Source: Streptomyces luteogriseus (GTDB lineage Bacteria; Actinomycetota; Actinomycetes; Streptomycetales; Streptomycetaceae). Taken from it: DNA of 64,000 bases. The notes below the pieces were generated by a model. The model searched no databases. It was not told the origin of the DNA and worked only from the letters and a program-made list of their open reading frames with translations. Both the position numbers and the translations under genes were made by a program. The stretch's first letter is position 1. Every line of letters starts with the position of its first letter. The DNA is taken from NCBI RefSeq assembly GCF_014205055.1, contig NZ_JACHMS010000001.1:868001-932000 (forward strand), read 5' to 3'. Below, in pieces: positions 9,437 to 19,300 of the stretch.

Positions 9437-9471
9437 GAGCTGCTCCTCAAGCGGGAAACCCTCGCGAGTGC

Positions 9472-9507
9472 GTTGCCTTATTCGATACACGCACCGCTAT
9501 ACGCAAC
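9472..9507. promoter_or_regulatory. Operator-like dyads upstream of the formaldehyde dehydrogenase
   Basis: GTTGCC-TTATT-CGATAC at 9472-9488 and GCACCG-CTATA-CGCAAC at 9491-9507; the second reads GTTGCG-TATAG-CGGTGC on the minus strand. They lie 36-71 bp upstream of the ADH start and share the TATAG-centred form with sites at 5165 and 6298. Confidence 0.58.
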
Positions 9508-9604
9508 CGAGCATCGCGGAGGAGTGCGCCGAGGGTCAAGGGCTCGGTTCCAACCGGGTCGGCTCGGCCGGATCCGCCGGAACGAAGGGGCTCGCCAGAG
9601 GCAC

Positions 9605-9651
9605 GCGTGAGGGCCGCACCCCCGGAGACTCCCGGGATGCGGCCCTCACGC
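9605..9651. terminator. Stable hairpin between divergent ADH and argB-like genes
   Basis: GCGTGAGGGCCGCA (9605-9618) pairs perfectly with TGCGGCCCTCACGC (9638-9651) around a 19-nt loop. No gene visibly ends here because the flanking genes diverge. It may insulate the two transcription units; the role is unproven. Confidence 0.4.
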
Positions 9652-9843
9652 GCGTCCGGTTCCGGCCGCGTCGCGCTCCTCCGGTCCGCCCGGCCGGGCA
9701 GCTCAACCCGTGGGCCGCGAGTCCGCCATGACCTCGGCGGGCCGTACACCGTCGTCCGGCCCCGGCTCACCGGCGGCGTCGGCGACGCCTTCCCGTTCCG
9801 CTTGCCGTAGCCCGTCCCGGAATGAATCACACACCGCTACAAC

Positions 9844-9862
9844 TTAGGCTAGGCTAAGCTGA
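9844..9862. promoter_or_regulatory. DmdR1/IdeR-type iron box before the argB-like gene
   Basis: TTAGGCTAGGCTAAGCTGA resembles the actinobacterial iron box TTAGGTTAGGCTAACCTAA. It ends 55 bp before the chosen GTG start, where a repressor would cover the promoter. The same type of box precedes the siderophore genes. Confidence 0.75.
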
Positions 9863-9917
9863 ATTGAACTCCCCTGGTGCGGGCCTGCCCGGCCTCGCTG
9901 CGAAACGGAGTGCCCCC

Positions 9918-10805
9918 GTGACCGTGACAGCCGCCCGAGAAGGGGATCCGTCCGTCCAGGCACTTCCCTGGCCGGAGGAACTGCGGGGCAGTGTGGTCGT
10001 CGTCAAGTTCGGCGGCAACGCCATGGTGGACCCAGGGCTTCAACTCACCTTCGCCCAGGACGTCGTCGAGTTGCGGCACGCGGGCCTGCGCCCGGTCGTC
10101 GTGCACGGCGGTGGGCCGCAGATCAGCGCGATGCTGGACCAGCTCGGCCTGGAGACCCGCTTCGAGGCGGGGCTGCGGGTGACCACGCCCGAGACCATGG
10201 ACGTGGTGCGCATGGTGCTGACGGGTCGCGTGCAGCGGGAGCTGGTCGGGCACATCAACGCCCACGGTCCCTTCGCCGTGGGTCTGACCGGGGAGGACGC
10301 GCACACGATGACGGCCGTGCGGCGGCCGGCCCGGGTGGACGGCAGGGCGGTGGACATCGGCCTCGTCGGCGACGTCGTGGACGTCAATCCGGCCATGGTG
10401 CGCGCCCTGTTGGAGCAGGACCACATCCCCGTCGTCTCCCCCGTGGCACGCGGCGCGGACGGGCAGGTCTACAACGTGAACGCCGATCTCGCCGCGGCCG
10501 CCCTCGCCGTCGCGCTCGATGCCGAGCGGCTGGTGATGCTCACCGACGTCGAAGGGCTGTACGCGGACTGGCCGCACAGCACCGAGGTGATCGGGCATCT
10601 GACGGCCCGTGCGCTGGACGGGCTGCTGCCCGGGCTGGCGAGCGGGATGCTGCCGAAGATGGAGGGCTGTCTGCGGGCCGTCCGCGGCGGGGTACGCAAG
10701 GCGCATGTGGTGGACGGGCGCGTGCCGCACGCGGTGCTGCGCAGTGTGCTTGCCGGGACCGGCCCCGGGACCACCGTGGTTCCCGACCCGGTCACCACGT
10801 CCTGA
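9918..10805 (+). CDS. argB: Acetylglutamate kinase paralog, iron-box regulated
   Basis: 295 residues. [13 protein letters not shown] is the N-terminal kinase Lys/Gly loop, [18 protein letters not shown] the acetylglutamate/phosphate region, [13 protein letters not shown] and [10 protein letters not shown] the amino-acid-kinase core, and [14 protein letters not shown] the C-terminal motif. The enzyme phosphorylates N-acetylglutamate, the committed step to ornithine. GTG 9918 has GGAG 7 nt upstream; TTG 9864 lies against the iron box and is less likely. No argC/J/D/F genes are adjacent, so this is a stand-alone copy. Iron control next to a siderophore built from three ornithines suggests dedicated precursor supply. 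Confidence 0.85.
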   Translation: MTVTAAREGDPSVQALPWPEELRGSVVVVKFGGNAMVDPGLQLTFAQDVVELRHAGLRPVVVHGGGPQISAMLDQLGLETRFEAGLRVTTPETMDVVRMVLTGRVQRELVGHINAHGPFAVGLTGEDAHTMTAVRRPARVDGRAVDIGLVGDVVDVNPAMVRALLEQDHIPVVSPVARGADGQVYNVNADLAAAALAVALDAERLVMLTDVEGLYADWPHSTEVIGHLTARALDGLLPGLASGMLPKMEGCLRAVRGGVRKAHVVDGRVPHAVLRSVLAGTGPGTTVVPDPVTTS

Positions 10806-11313
10806 CGAGAACGCGCGCGCCGCGCCTCGGGTCCAGGGACTCCGCCCAGGGCCGCGGCGCACGGTGCGCGGTCGTGGGTGTGAAGCCGTAGCGCAGGAAC
10901 AGTCCGGCGCCTCCGGTGGTCGCCGTGAACAGGGCGTCGAGCGACTGCGCGTGTGCCGTGGCGAGCACCGCGCGTAACAGCCCGGCGCCCGCCCCGCTCC
11001 CCTGCCGGTGCGCGGCGACGCAGAAGTTGTAGACGACGCCCGCGCGTTCGCGGCCCTCCTCCGGGTCCGCCGGGTAGGCGCGCAGGCCCACGCAGCCGTC
11101 GAGAGTGCCGTCGGGAGCCCGGAGCACCAGGAAGTCGGCCGCGTGGGCGGCGTAGAGGGAGACGGGGCGTTCGCGCAGTGCGCCCGAGCGCACGAAGGGC
11201 CGGGACAGCGCGGCGAGGGCGGCGGCCTCGTCGGGACGGGCGGTACGCACCGCGGGGGTCGGTGCGGCAAGGGCGTGCGGGAGCACGGCAGGGCGTGGCG
11301 AAGCCGTGGGCAA
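10792..11313 (-). CDS. GNAT acetyltransferase resembling short actinobacterial N-acetylglutamate synthase
   Basis: 173 residues from TTG 11313, which follows an AAGGA site; a GTG about 20 codons in is an alternative. The GNAT core has [21 protein letters not shown] (acetyl-CoA loop) and ends [12 protein letters not shown], as in ArgA-type single-domain enzymes. Size and the N-terminal pattern ([18 protein letters not shown]) also fit that group. It follows the amidohydrolase by 30 bp and overlaps the 3' end of the argB-like gene tail to tail by 14 bp. With that kinase it would cover the first two steps of ornithine synthesis. The function is inferred; another GNAT substrate is possible. Confidence 0.65.
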   Translation of the reverse strand: MPTASPRPAVLPHALAAPTPAVRTARPDEAAALAALSRPFVRSGALRERPVSLYAAHAADFLVLRAPDGTLDGCVGLRAYPADPEEGRERAGVVYNFCVAAHRQGSGAGAGLLRAVLATAHAQSLDALFTATTGGAGLFLRYGFTPTTAHRAPRPWAESLDPRRGARVLVRTW

Positions 11314-11343
11314 GGGGTTCCTTCCTCGGTTGCGGACCGGGGA

Positions 11344-12918
11344 TCAAGCGCGCGGACGACTCGGACGGCCGCCCACGTACGTCTCCACGACCTCGATGTC
11401 GCCGATACGCGAGATGTCGACGCTCCGAGGGTCGTCGGCGAGGACGGCCAGGTCGGCGTGTTTGCCCGGGGTGAGAGAGCCCAGGCGGTCCTCCCAGTGG
11501 CAGGCGTGGGCGCCGGCGACGGTGTACGCGTGCAGGGCCTGGTCGACGGTGACGGCCTCGTCCGGGCCGATGAGCTGCCCGGAGACGGAGGCACGTTCGG
11601 CCATGAACTGGACGGCACGCAAGGGCGATCCGTCGGCGACGGGCCGGTCGGAGCTGCCCACCAGGGGAATGCCGTGGTCCAGGAAGGCCCGGCCCCGGTA
11701 CATCCAGGGCGCCCGTTCCTCGCCCATGATCGCGGCGTAGTCGTCGCCGAAGCAGCGCAGGAAGTTGGGCTGGACGACCGCGCTGACGCCGAGTCGCGCC
11801 ATGCGCGGGAGCTGGTCGGGCCGGATCAGCCCGGCGTGTTCGATGCGGTGGCGTGCCTCGGGGCGGGGCCGGATCCGCTGGGCGCGCTCGATCGCGTCCA
11901 GGGCGATGTCGGCCGCCCGGTCGCCGATGGCGTGCACGGCGAGCTGCCAGCCGGCGAGGTGGCCGTCCACGATGAGGTCCGTGAGCACGTCCGGGGCGTC
12001 CTGCAACTGCCCGGTGTGGTCGAGCCCTTCGTACGGGCGGGTCAGTGCGGCCGTACGGGCCATCATGCCGCCGTCGGTGTACACCTTCAGCGCGCCCACG
12101 GAGAGCCGGTCGTCGCCGAACCCGGTGCGCAGGCCGAGGTCGAGGGCGCGCGGGATGCCGTCGGTCTCGTGCGCGGTGACCGGGCGCAGCCGGTCCGCGG
12201 ACACCATGAGCTGCACCCGCAGCGGCAACAGGCCTTTTTCCCGGGCGAGTTGATAGGCGCCGAGTTCGACGGGGCTGTGACCGAAGAGGGTGCCGCCGAT
12301 GCCCGCTTCGGCGCAGGCGGTGACGCCCTCGGTGAGGCAGGTACGGGCCGCCCGGCCGATCGCCTCGGCCAGGTCCTCCTGGGCGTGCGGCAGGCGCAGG
12401 GCGCGGGCGGCGCCCATGGCCTGCTCGGCCAGGAAGCCGTTCTCGTGCGGGATGTCCGCGGGAAGCAGGTCCAGGACGGCGGTGTTGACGACGCAGCCGT
12501 GTCCGGAGTCGTGCAGCAGGTAGAGCTTGCGTCCGTCGCTGACCCGGTCGAGTTCGGCGGCGGTCAGGTGGCGGCCCAGGGCGCGCTGGTCGTAGCCGGC
12601 GATGCTCACCCAGTCGCCGGGTGCGCGAGTGCGGGCGACGGCCTCGGCCACGGCCGCGAGCACGTCGTCGACGCGGGTGCGGCCCGCGATGCTCGGGGTG
12701 TTCTGCTTGAACCCGGTCCAGGCGAGGTGGACATGGGCGTCGATGAATCCCGGCAGCACCGTGGCGCCCTGGAGGTCGACGACCTCCCGGGCGGGCAGGG
12801 AGGTCACGGCCTCGTCGAGGCCCGCGATCCGGCCCTGCCAGATGCCCAGGTCGTGAGCGACCGGGTGGTCCGGATCCATGGTGAGGAAACGGGCGTTGGT
12901 CAGCCTGGTGCACAGCAT
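11344..12918 (-). CDS. Amidohydrolase family 3 (YtcJ-like) metal-dependent hydrolase
   Basis: 524 residues from ATG 12918, 8 nt after the mbtH stop; longer upstream frames run through mbtH and are not real. GFIDAHVHLAWTG is the HxH metal site. GALKVYTDGGM gives the carboxylated-Lys region, LAVHAIGDRAADIAL and HRIEHAG further His ligands, and SSDRPVADGSPL the catalytic Asp. The substrate is unknown. It lies between mbtH and the GNAT gene in one probable operon driven by the iron box at 13167, so it is probably iron-repressed. It is not part of the classic coelichelin gene list; a role in siderophore or precursor processing is only a suggestion. Confidence 0.82.
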   Translation of the reverse strand: MLCTRLTNARFLTMDPDHPVAHDLGIWQGRIAGLDEAVTSLPAREVVDLQGATVLPGFIDAHVHLAWTGFKQNTPSIAGRTRVDDVLAAVAEAVARTRAPGDWVSIAGYDQRALGRHLTAAELDRVSDGRKLYLLHDSGHGCVVNTAVLDLLPADIPHENGFLAEQAMGAARALRLPHAQEDLAEAIGRAARTCLTEGVTACAEAGIGGTLFGHSPVELGAYQLAREKGLLPLRVQLMVSADRLRPVTAHETDGIPRALDLGLRTGFGDDRLSVGALKVYTDGGMMARTAALTRPYEGLDHTGQLQDAPDVLTDLIVDGHLAGWQLAVHAIGDRAADIALDAIERAQRIRPRPEARHRIEHAGLIRPDQLPRMARLGVSAVVQPNFLRCFGDDYAAIMGEERAPWMYRGRAFLDHGIPLVGSSDRPVADGSPLRAVQFMAERASVSGQLIGPDEAVTVDQALHAYTVAGAHACHWEDRLGSLTPGKHADLAVLADDPRSVDISRIGDIEVVETYVGGRPSRPRA

Positions 12919-12926
12919 CGGCGGGA

Positions 12927-13139
12927 TCAGGCGTCCTGGGATGCGGCGAGGGACCGGGGGCGCAGGTCCGTCCAGTGGGTCTCGACGTACTCCAGGCATG
13001 CCTCGCGGGTGTTCTCGGCGAAGGCGATCGCCCACCCCCCGGGCACTTCGGCGAAGGACGGCCAGAGGGAGTGCTGGCCCTCGTCGTTCACCAGGACGAG
13101 GAACCGGCCTTCGGGGTCGTCGAAGGGGTTGGTGCTCAT
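12927..13139 (-). CDS. cchK: MbtH-family NRPS accessory protein
   Basis: 70 residues, typical MbtH size: [20 protein letters not shown], then [13 protein letters not shown] and WTDLRPRSL, the conserved Trp/Pro signature. ATG is preceded by GAGGAGG. MbtH proteins bind and activate adenylation domains of nonribosomal synthetases, here presumably CchH. It is the first gene of a leftward operon (mbtH, amidohydrolase, GNAT) under the divergent iron box. The symbol follows coelichelin nomenclature and is tentative; the family call is firm. Confidence 0.93.
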   Translation of the reverse strand: MSTNPFDDPEGRFLVLVNDEGQHSLWPSFAEVPGGWAIAFAENTREACLEYVETHWTDLRPRSLAASQDA

Positions 13140-13166
13140 GCGTCGTGCCTCCTCGGAAGGCCAAGA

Positions 13167-13185
13167 TTAGGTTAGGCTCGCCTAA
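13167..13185. promoter_or_regulatory. Iron box in the divergent mbtH / cchJ promoter region
   Basis: TTAGGTTAGGCTCGCCTAA is nearly identical to the DmdR1/IdeR consensus. It lies 28 bp from the mbtH start and 48 bp from the esterase start, so one site could repress both directions. Confidence 0.88.
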
Positions 13186-13232
13186 TTGACGGAGCTTAGC
13201 CTTTTGCCCTTCCCTCTCACAAGGAGACGTTC

Positions 13233-14339
13233 ATGCGCGTGGCCGCGGCCGACAGTCAGGACGTGTTCGCCGGGTTCGGGCTGCCGGGGGCGCCCGGCGG
13301 TGCCGCGTTCTGGGCCGCCGTCGGGGCGCCCTCTTCGGTGCCCGCCGAGGGCGGCGGCTGGGTGACCCTGTTTCTGTGGCGCGGGTCGTCGCCGGTGACC
13401 ATCGAGTTCGAGAGCTGGTCGGATCCGGTCGCCCTGCGGCGCTGGGAGGACACCGACTGCTGGTACGCCGAGGTGCGCATGCCCGAGCGGCTGCGGGTGA
13501 CGTACCGGTTCGTGGCGGGGGACGACGCCCATGCCGACCCCTTCAACCCGGCCGGGGCGGGCGGCGAACGGTCCATCGCCGCGACGCCGGACGCCCCGGA
13601 GCAGCCGCACTGGCCCATTCTCGGGGCGGACGCGGTGCTGCCCCTGCCGCGGACCCGAGTCCGGTGGGCGAGTGAGCGGCTGGGCGGGCGGCGGACCGTG
13701 CGGGTTCATCCGGCGGGGGGCGGTGGGCCGGTGGTGTTGCTGCTCGACGGCGACGACTGGCTGCATCTGCATCCGGCCGTGACCGCGTTCGACTCGGCGG
13801 TGGCGGCGGGGGACATGCCGCCGGTCACCCTGGTCTTCCTGCCCGCCAAGGACCGGGCCGCCGAGTTCACGTGCCGGCCCGAGCTGTGGAAGGCGGTGCG
13901 GGACGAACTGCTGCCGCTGGTGGCGGAGTCGGGCGTGCCCGCCGATCCGGAGCGGCTGGTGGTCGCCGGGCAGAGTCTCGGGGGGCTGAGTGCGGTGTAC
14001 GCGGCGCTGGAGTTTCCGGAGCTGGTGTCGCGGGTGGCGTGTCAGTCGGGGTCGTTCTGGTGGACGCCGGGTGCCCTGCGGGCGGCCGATCCGTTGGGGG
14101 GTTCGGTGGGGGGTGTCATCGCCGAGCGGTTGCGGGGCGGTGTTGATCTGTCGGGGCTGCGGGTCGCGTTCGATGTCGGGGAGCACGAGGAGCGGATGCT
14201 GCCCCATTGTGAGGTGATCGAGGGTTTGGTGGAGCGGGCCGGGGCGGCCGTGCGGGTGTCACGGTCGGCGTCGGGGCATGACCGGGTCGGGTGGCGTCAT
14301 GCGCTGCTGAGGGATGTGGGGTGGGCGCTTCGGGCGTAG
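13233..14339 (+). CDS. cchJ: Siderophore esterase, Fes-like (iron release)
   Basis: 368 residues. The N-terminal half is the enterochelin-esterase beta-sandwich type (WVTLFLWRG, VTYRFVAGDDAHADPFNPAG). The C-terminal alpha/beta-hydrolase has VVLLLDGDDW, the nucleophile elbow VVAGQSLGGLSAVYAALEFPE, and a late GHDRVGWRHAL with the probable catalytic His. AAGGAGA precedes ATG 13233. No signal peptide is seen, so it should act in the cytoplasm on imported ferric siderophore. This matches CchJ of the coelichelin locus, proposed to aid iron release. Confidence 0.88.
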   Translation: MRVAAADSQDVFAGFGLPGAPGGAAFWAAVGAPSSVPAEGGGWVTLFLWRGSSPVTIEFESWSDPVALRRWEDTDCWYAEVRMPERLRVTYRFVAGDDAHADPFNPAGAGGERSIAATPDAPEQPHWPILGADAVLPLPRTRVRWASERLGGRRTVRVHPAGGGGPVVLLLDGDDWLHLHPAVTAFDSAVAAGDMPPVTLVFLPAKDRAAEFTCRPELWKAVRDELLPLVAESGVPADPERLVVAGQSLGGLSAVYAALEFPELVSRVACQSGSFWWTPGALRAADPLGGSVGGVIAERLRGGVDLSGLRVAFDVGEHEERMLPHCEVIEGLVERAGAAVRVSRSASGHDRVGWRHALLRDVGWALRA

Positions 14340-14644
14340 CGCCGTCGTCGGGTGCGGGTGCGTGGGGGCCATCGCGCAGTTCCCCGCGCCCCTGAAGGCA
14401 TCTCCCCCGGGCCCCCTGAACATGCACACGCGGCCTCGGCGCAGCGCGCCCAGCGCCGTCGTCGAGTGCGGGTGCATGGGGGCCATCGCGCAGTTCCCCG
14501 CGCCCCTGAAGGCATCTCCCCCGGGCCCCCTGAACATGCACACGCGGCCTCGGCGCAGCGCGCCCAGCGCCGTCGTCGGGTGCGGGTGCGTGGGGCCCGT
14601 CGCGCAGTTCCCCGCTCCCCTGAAGGCATCTCCCCCGGGCCCCG
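14340..14644. repeat. Tandem 114-bp repeat, 2.7 copies
   Basis: Copies begin at 14340, 14454 and 14568 (exact 114-bp steps); the third stops after about 77 bp. Copies 1 and 2 differ at only a few positions. Each contains GCGCAGTTCCCCGCGCCCCT, a core also seen in degenerate form inside cchH. It fills the gap between the convergent cchJ and cchI genes. Frames open through it because 114 is divisible by 3, but they are not convincing genes. Confidence 0.92.
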
Positions 14645-14652
14645 TTGAAGGG

Positions 14653-16353
14653 TCAGCGTGCCACCGCCGAGCAGTAGTTCTGGTCTCTTGCCAGGAGGTT
14701 GCGGTGGGTGTCCTCTGCTGTGATTGTTCCGGCGTCCAGGATCAGGACCCGGTCCGCCGCGTCCAGGAAGGCCGGGCTGCTGGTGATGACGATCGTCGTG
14801 CGGCTCCGGCGCAGCTTCGCCACGTTGCGGGCGACGAGTTGTTCGGTGACCGCGTCCACCGCCGTCGTCGGGTCGTGCAGGACGAGGATGTCGGTGTCGG
14901 CGGCCAGGGCGCGCGCCAGGGAGAGGCGTTGGCGCTGGCCTCCGGAGAGGTTGGCGCCCCGGTCGCGGACGCCGTAGTCGAGGCCCTCGCGGTGCAGGGC
15001 CACGACGTCGGTCAGCATGGAGGCCTCGACCGCCTCGGGGACCGTCCGGCTGGTGCCCGACGGGTCGATGTTCGTGCGCAGGGTGCCCGCGAAGATCTCC
15101 CCGTCGTAGGGGTTGACCAGCAGGTGCTCGCGGACCGCCTCGACGGGGAGGTCCGCCAGGTCCTTGTCGCCGATCCGGACCGTTCCCTCGTACGCGGTGG
15201 GCGGGACGCGCACGGCCAGGACGGCGGCGAGGTCGGCCGCCGCGCGGGGCTGGTACGAGGCGATGGCGACGAACTCGCCCGCCTTCACCTGGAAGGACAG
15301 GTCGGTCAGCGTGCCGTGGCGGACGCGGTCGATCTCCAGGTCGCCGCCCTCGGAGGGGCGTTCGGAGCCCGGGGTCATCACCGGCGGGGCCGACAGCACC
15401 AGAGCCATCCGCTCGGCCGAGGCACGCGCGATCATCACGTACTTGGGCATCTCCGAGAACAGCTTGAGAGGTTCCATGATGAACTGCGCCAGGCCCACGG
15501 CCATGACGAGTTCACCGATGGTGATCCGGCCCTCGAACGCCAGCCAGCCCGCCATCAGGGTGACGGCGCCGGCGAGGACCGCGTTGAGAGCCAGGGCGGT
15601 GCCCGCGTAGGCGCCGTTCACCTTGGCGACGGTGATCGACTGGCGCTTCGCCTCCGTGCTGACCTCGCGGTAGGACCGGAACGCGGCGTGGTTGCCGCCG
15701 AAGCCGTGCAGCGGGCGCAGGCCGGTGATCAGGTCGGCGACCTTCGCACCCGCCCGCGCCACCCGGGCCTGCTGCTCCTGGGTGCTGCTGCCGATCCGCT
15801 TGGACATCACGCTGAGGATCGACAGGATCGCGACGGTGCCCACGATCACCAGCAGCCCCAGCCGGACGTCCGCCAGGCCCAGGGCGACCGCCGCGACCAG
15901 CACCGCGACGAGCGAGCTGATGAGCAGCGGCACCACCTCGATGATGTCGGCGGTCTGGTCGGCGTCCTCGGTGGCGATGGTCAGCACCTCGCCGGACTTG
16001 AGGTCGACGTCCCGTGCGACGGGCTGCAGACCGCAGGCCGCGACCTTCACCCGCCAGCGGTGCGCCTCGGTCGTGTTGGCCTTCTGCAGGATCCGCATGC
16101 CGAACCGCCACGACAGCGACACCGTCGTGATGATCACGGCCAGGGCCCCGATCGACACGGCGAGCGCCTGGAGGCTGCGGCCGTCACGCATCGTGTGCTC
16201 GACGATCAGGCCGAGTGCGATGGGGAAGGCCGTCTCGCCGGCCTGGTAGAGGCCCATGAGGAGGGTGCCCCAGGCCATGGCGCCGAGGTTGCGGCGCAGG
16301 GCGGTCCGGAGGATGGCGGTCCCGTGGCGGGGCCGCTGGGTGTCAGTTGTCAT
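14653..16353 (-). CDS. cchI: ABC exporter half-transporter with degenerate nucleotide site
   Basis: 566 residues: a six-helix transmembrane domain (about 15-310) and a C-terminal ATPase. The signature [15 protein letters not shown] is intact. The Walker A position reads [13 protein letters not shown] and lacks GxxGxGKS, and Walker B is [12 protein letters not shown] with Asp-Pro where the catalytic Glu should be. It therefore probably needs a partner; CchG has the complementary pattern. ATG 16353 overlaps the cchH stop by 11 bp (ATG 16368 is possible), so it is co-expressed with the synthetase. The likely role is export of newly made siderophore. Confidence 0.87.
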   Translation of the reverse strand: MTTDTQRPRHGTAILRTALRRNLGAMAWGTLLMGLYQAGETAFPIALGLIVEHTMRDGRSLQALAVSIGALAVIITTVSLSWRFGMRILQKANTTEAHRWRVKVAACGLQPVARDVDLKSGEVLTIATEDADQTADIIEVVPLLISSLVAVLVAAVALGLADVRLGLLVIVGTVAILSILSVMSKRIGSSTQEQQARVARAGAKVADLITGLRPLHGFGGNHAAFRSYREVSTEAKRQSITVAKVNGAYAGTALALNAVLAGAVTLMAGWLAFEGRITIGELVMAVGLAQFIMEPLKLFSEMPKYVMIARASAERMALVLSAPPVMTPGSERPSEGGDLEIDRVRHGTLTDLSFQVKAGEFVAIASYQPRAAADLAAVLAVRVPPTAYEGTVRIGDKDLADLPVEAVREHLLVNPYDGEIFAGTLRTNIDPSGTSRTVPEAVEASMLTDVVALHREGLDYGVRDRGANLSGGQRQRLSLARALAADTDILVLHDPTTAVDAVTEQLVARNVAKLRRSRTTIVITSSPAFLDAADRVLILDAGTITAEDTHRNLLARDQNYCSAVAR

Positions 16354-19300
16354 CGAGGTGGCGGGCAATCGCTTCCGGGGTTCGCAGGGTGAACAGATCG
16401 CGGATGGTGATCACGGGACCGTACTCGCGGCGGAGCAGCCCGACGAGCCGCACCGCCAGCATGGAGTGTCCTCCCAGGGACACGAAGTCGCTCACCGCGC
16501 TCACCTCGTCGTCGTCGAGATCCAGTGCCTCGGCGAAGTACTCGCACACCACGGTCTCGGTCTCGGTCTGCGGGCCCCGCTCCCCCGCCGTGGTCAGCGC
16601 GCCCAGCGGCTTGGCCTCGGGCAGTGCCTTGGTGTCAGCCTTCCCGTTCACCGTCAGCGGGATGCCGTCGACCTGGGCGTAGTGCGTGGGCCGCAGGAAG
16701 TCCGGCAGTCCGGCGCCCACTTCGGTGGCGACGGCGGCGAGTTCCGCGCTTTCGAGGACCAGGTAGGCGGCGAGCCTGTGGGCCCCGTCGACCTGCGGGT
16801 CGGGCTGGGCGACCGCGGCGACGAACCGCACCGCCGGGTGCGCCGCGAACGCCGCCTCGACCTCGCCGAGTTCGACCCGGTGACCGCGGATCTTGACCTG
16901 CTGGTCGGTGCGGCCCAGGTACATCAGGTTGCCGTCCGGGCGGCGGACCACCAGGTCGCCGGTGCGGTACATGCGCTCGCCGGGCTCGCCGAACGGGCAG
17001 GCCACGAAGCGGTGCGCGGTCTGGGCCTGCTGGCCGAGGTAGCCGCGAGCGATGCCGATGCCCGACACGTACAGCTCGCCGGGCACACCGTCCGGCAGCG
17101 GCCGCAGCCACGGGTCCAGGACGTACACGTCCGTGTTGTCGATGGCGACGCCCACCACCGGGTCCTCGCACTCGAAGGTGCCGACGCCCAAGGTGTTGAT
17201 GGTGTACTCGGTGGGCCCGTACAGGTTGTAGCCGACCGTGCCCTCGGTCTCGGCGAGCCGCTGCCACAGCGTCGGCGTGACGGCCTCGCCGCCGAGCAGC
17301 ACCAGCGCCGGCCGCCGCTCCGGGTTGTCGAGCAGGCCCTCGGCCACCAACTGCTGCGCGTAGGTCGGCGTCACGTTGACGACGTCGATCCCGTGCTCCA
17401 GGCAGTACGCGACCAGCCGGGGCGCGTCCCGGCGCAACTCCTCGTCGCAGATGTGCACTTCATGGCCGTCGGCGAGCCACAGCAGCTCCTCCCACGACAT
17501 GTCGAACGCGAACGACACGGTGTGCGCGATCCGGAAGACGCGGTGTCCGTGCTCGGCCAGCACCGGCTCGAAGATCCTGCGCTGATGGTTGATCAGCATG
17601 TTGGTGAGACCGGCGTACTCGGTCACCACGCCCTTGGGCTTCCCGGTGGAGCCGGAGGTGTAGATCGTGTACGCGGGGTGGCGCAGCCGGTCCGGGTCGT
17701 CCGGCGCGAACGACACGTACGGCTCTGCCTCCGGAAGCGGCCGGTCCAGTTCGATCAGGTCGCCGGTCAGCCGGGGCGAGACCCTGCTCACGGTGAGGAT
17801 CACGTCCGGGCGGGCGTCGTCGACGATCGCGGCGATCCGCTCGTCCGGGTGGTCGAGCTCCAGTGGCACATACGCGGCGCCGACCCGCAGGACGGCGAAC
17901 AGGGCCGCGATCCAGTCGAGGGAGCGCGGGATCGCGAGCCCGACGGTCGTCTCCGGTCCGATGCCTCGCGCGGCGAGCACGCCCGCCACGGCCCGGCTGC
18001 GGTCGCGGAGTTCGGCGAACGTCATCGTCGAGCCGTGGGCGACGAGTGCCACCCGTTGCGGGTCGCGGTCCGCCGCCCGGTCGAAGCGGTCGACGACGGT
18101 GTCCGTGCCGACGTCGGTGCGTGCGGCCGGTCCGGGCACCGGGCCCGGGCCCCGCAGCGCGCCGACCGGCCCGGTGGCACGGGCCAGGTCTTCGAGCACG
18201 CCCAGGTAGTCGTCGAGGAGACGGCGGGCGTTGCCGGTGTCGCCGTCGCGGTACTCCAGCTTGACCGTGAGCCGGTCCCCGGGCGTGACGACCCAGGTGA
18301 ACGGGTAGTGGGTGGAGTCGTCGGCCTTCACCGAGGTGATGCCGTGCCGGGCGTTCATCTCGGCGAACGCGTCCATGTCCAGGAAGTTCTGGAGCACGAA
18401 GAGGTTGTCGAACAGGGTGTCGTGCCCGCTGGCCCGCTGGATCTCGCCGAGCCCGAGGTGCTCGTGCTCCATCGCCTCGACCCGGGCGGCCTGGACGGCC
18501 GACAGGTAGGCGCCGACCGTGTCGTCGGGTCGGGCCCGGGTCCACATCGGCACGGTGTTGAGCAGCACGCCGACGATGTCGGAGCGCCCCTCGCCGTCCC
18601 GGCCGGAGACGGTCACGCCGAACACGGCGTCGGCGCGGCCGGTGTGCGCGCCGAGGAGCAGGCCGAACGCGCCGGTCAGCACGGAGTTCAGGGTGACGCC
18701 GTGCACCCGGGCCGCCTCGCGCACCAGCGCGGACTGCTCGGTGGACAGGGTGTGCACGAGCGCGCTCGGCAGGTCGTCCGAGAAGGACGGCGCCGGTCCG
18801 GCGAGCAGCGTCGGACCGGGGAGAGCGGCCAGGTGGTCCGCCCAGAAGCGCTCCGACACCGCCGGGTCCCTGGCGTCGAGCTCCCGGGCGTACTCCTCGA
18901 AGCTCGGCGTGGCGGGCGTCGGGTCGAGCGTCTCGCCCACGAGGACGGCGCGGTAGGCGTCGAAGAGGTCCCGCAGGACGATCTCGCGGGACCAGCCGTC
19001 CCACAGCAGCAGGTGGTAGCTGAGCAGCAGGCCGTCCCGCTCGTCGGGCAGGTGCACGACGGTCAGCCGGATCAGCGGCGGCTCGCCCGGGTCGAAGCCG
19101 GTGTCCCGGTCCCGGGCCCGCAGGGCGTCGACCTCCGCGTCCGTCGACAGCGCGATCGTACGGACGTCGACCCGTCGCCCGGCCTTGAGGACCTGGACCG
19201 GGTTCCCGTCCTCGTCGGTGCCGAAGCCGGCGCCGACGACCGGGTGCCGCGCGATCACGTGGGCCATCGCCTCGGCCAGCGCGCCGGTGTCCAGGCGCCG

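Noticed and set aside
9447..9830. 127-codon minus frame upstream of the formaldehyde dehydrogenase
   Set aside because: It crosses operator-like sites and a hairpin, has no family similarity and no good start.
14259..14543. Repeat-encoded protein frame with a 38-residue period
   Set aside because: It exists only because the 114-bp tandem repeat is divisible by three; it overlaps the cchJ end and lacks a ribosome binding site.
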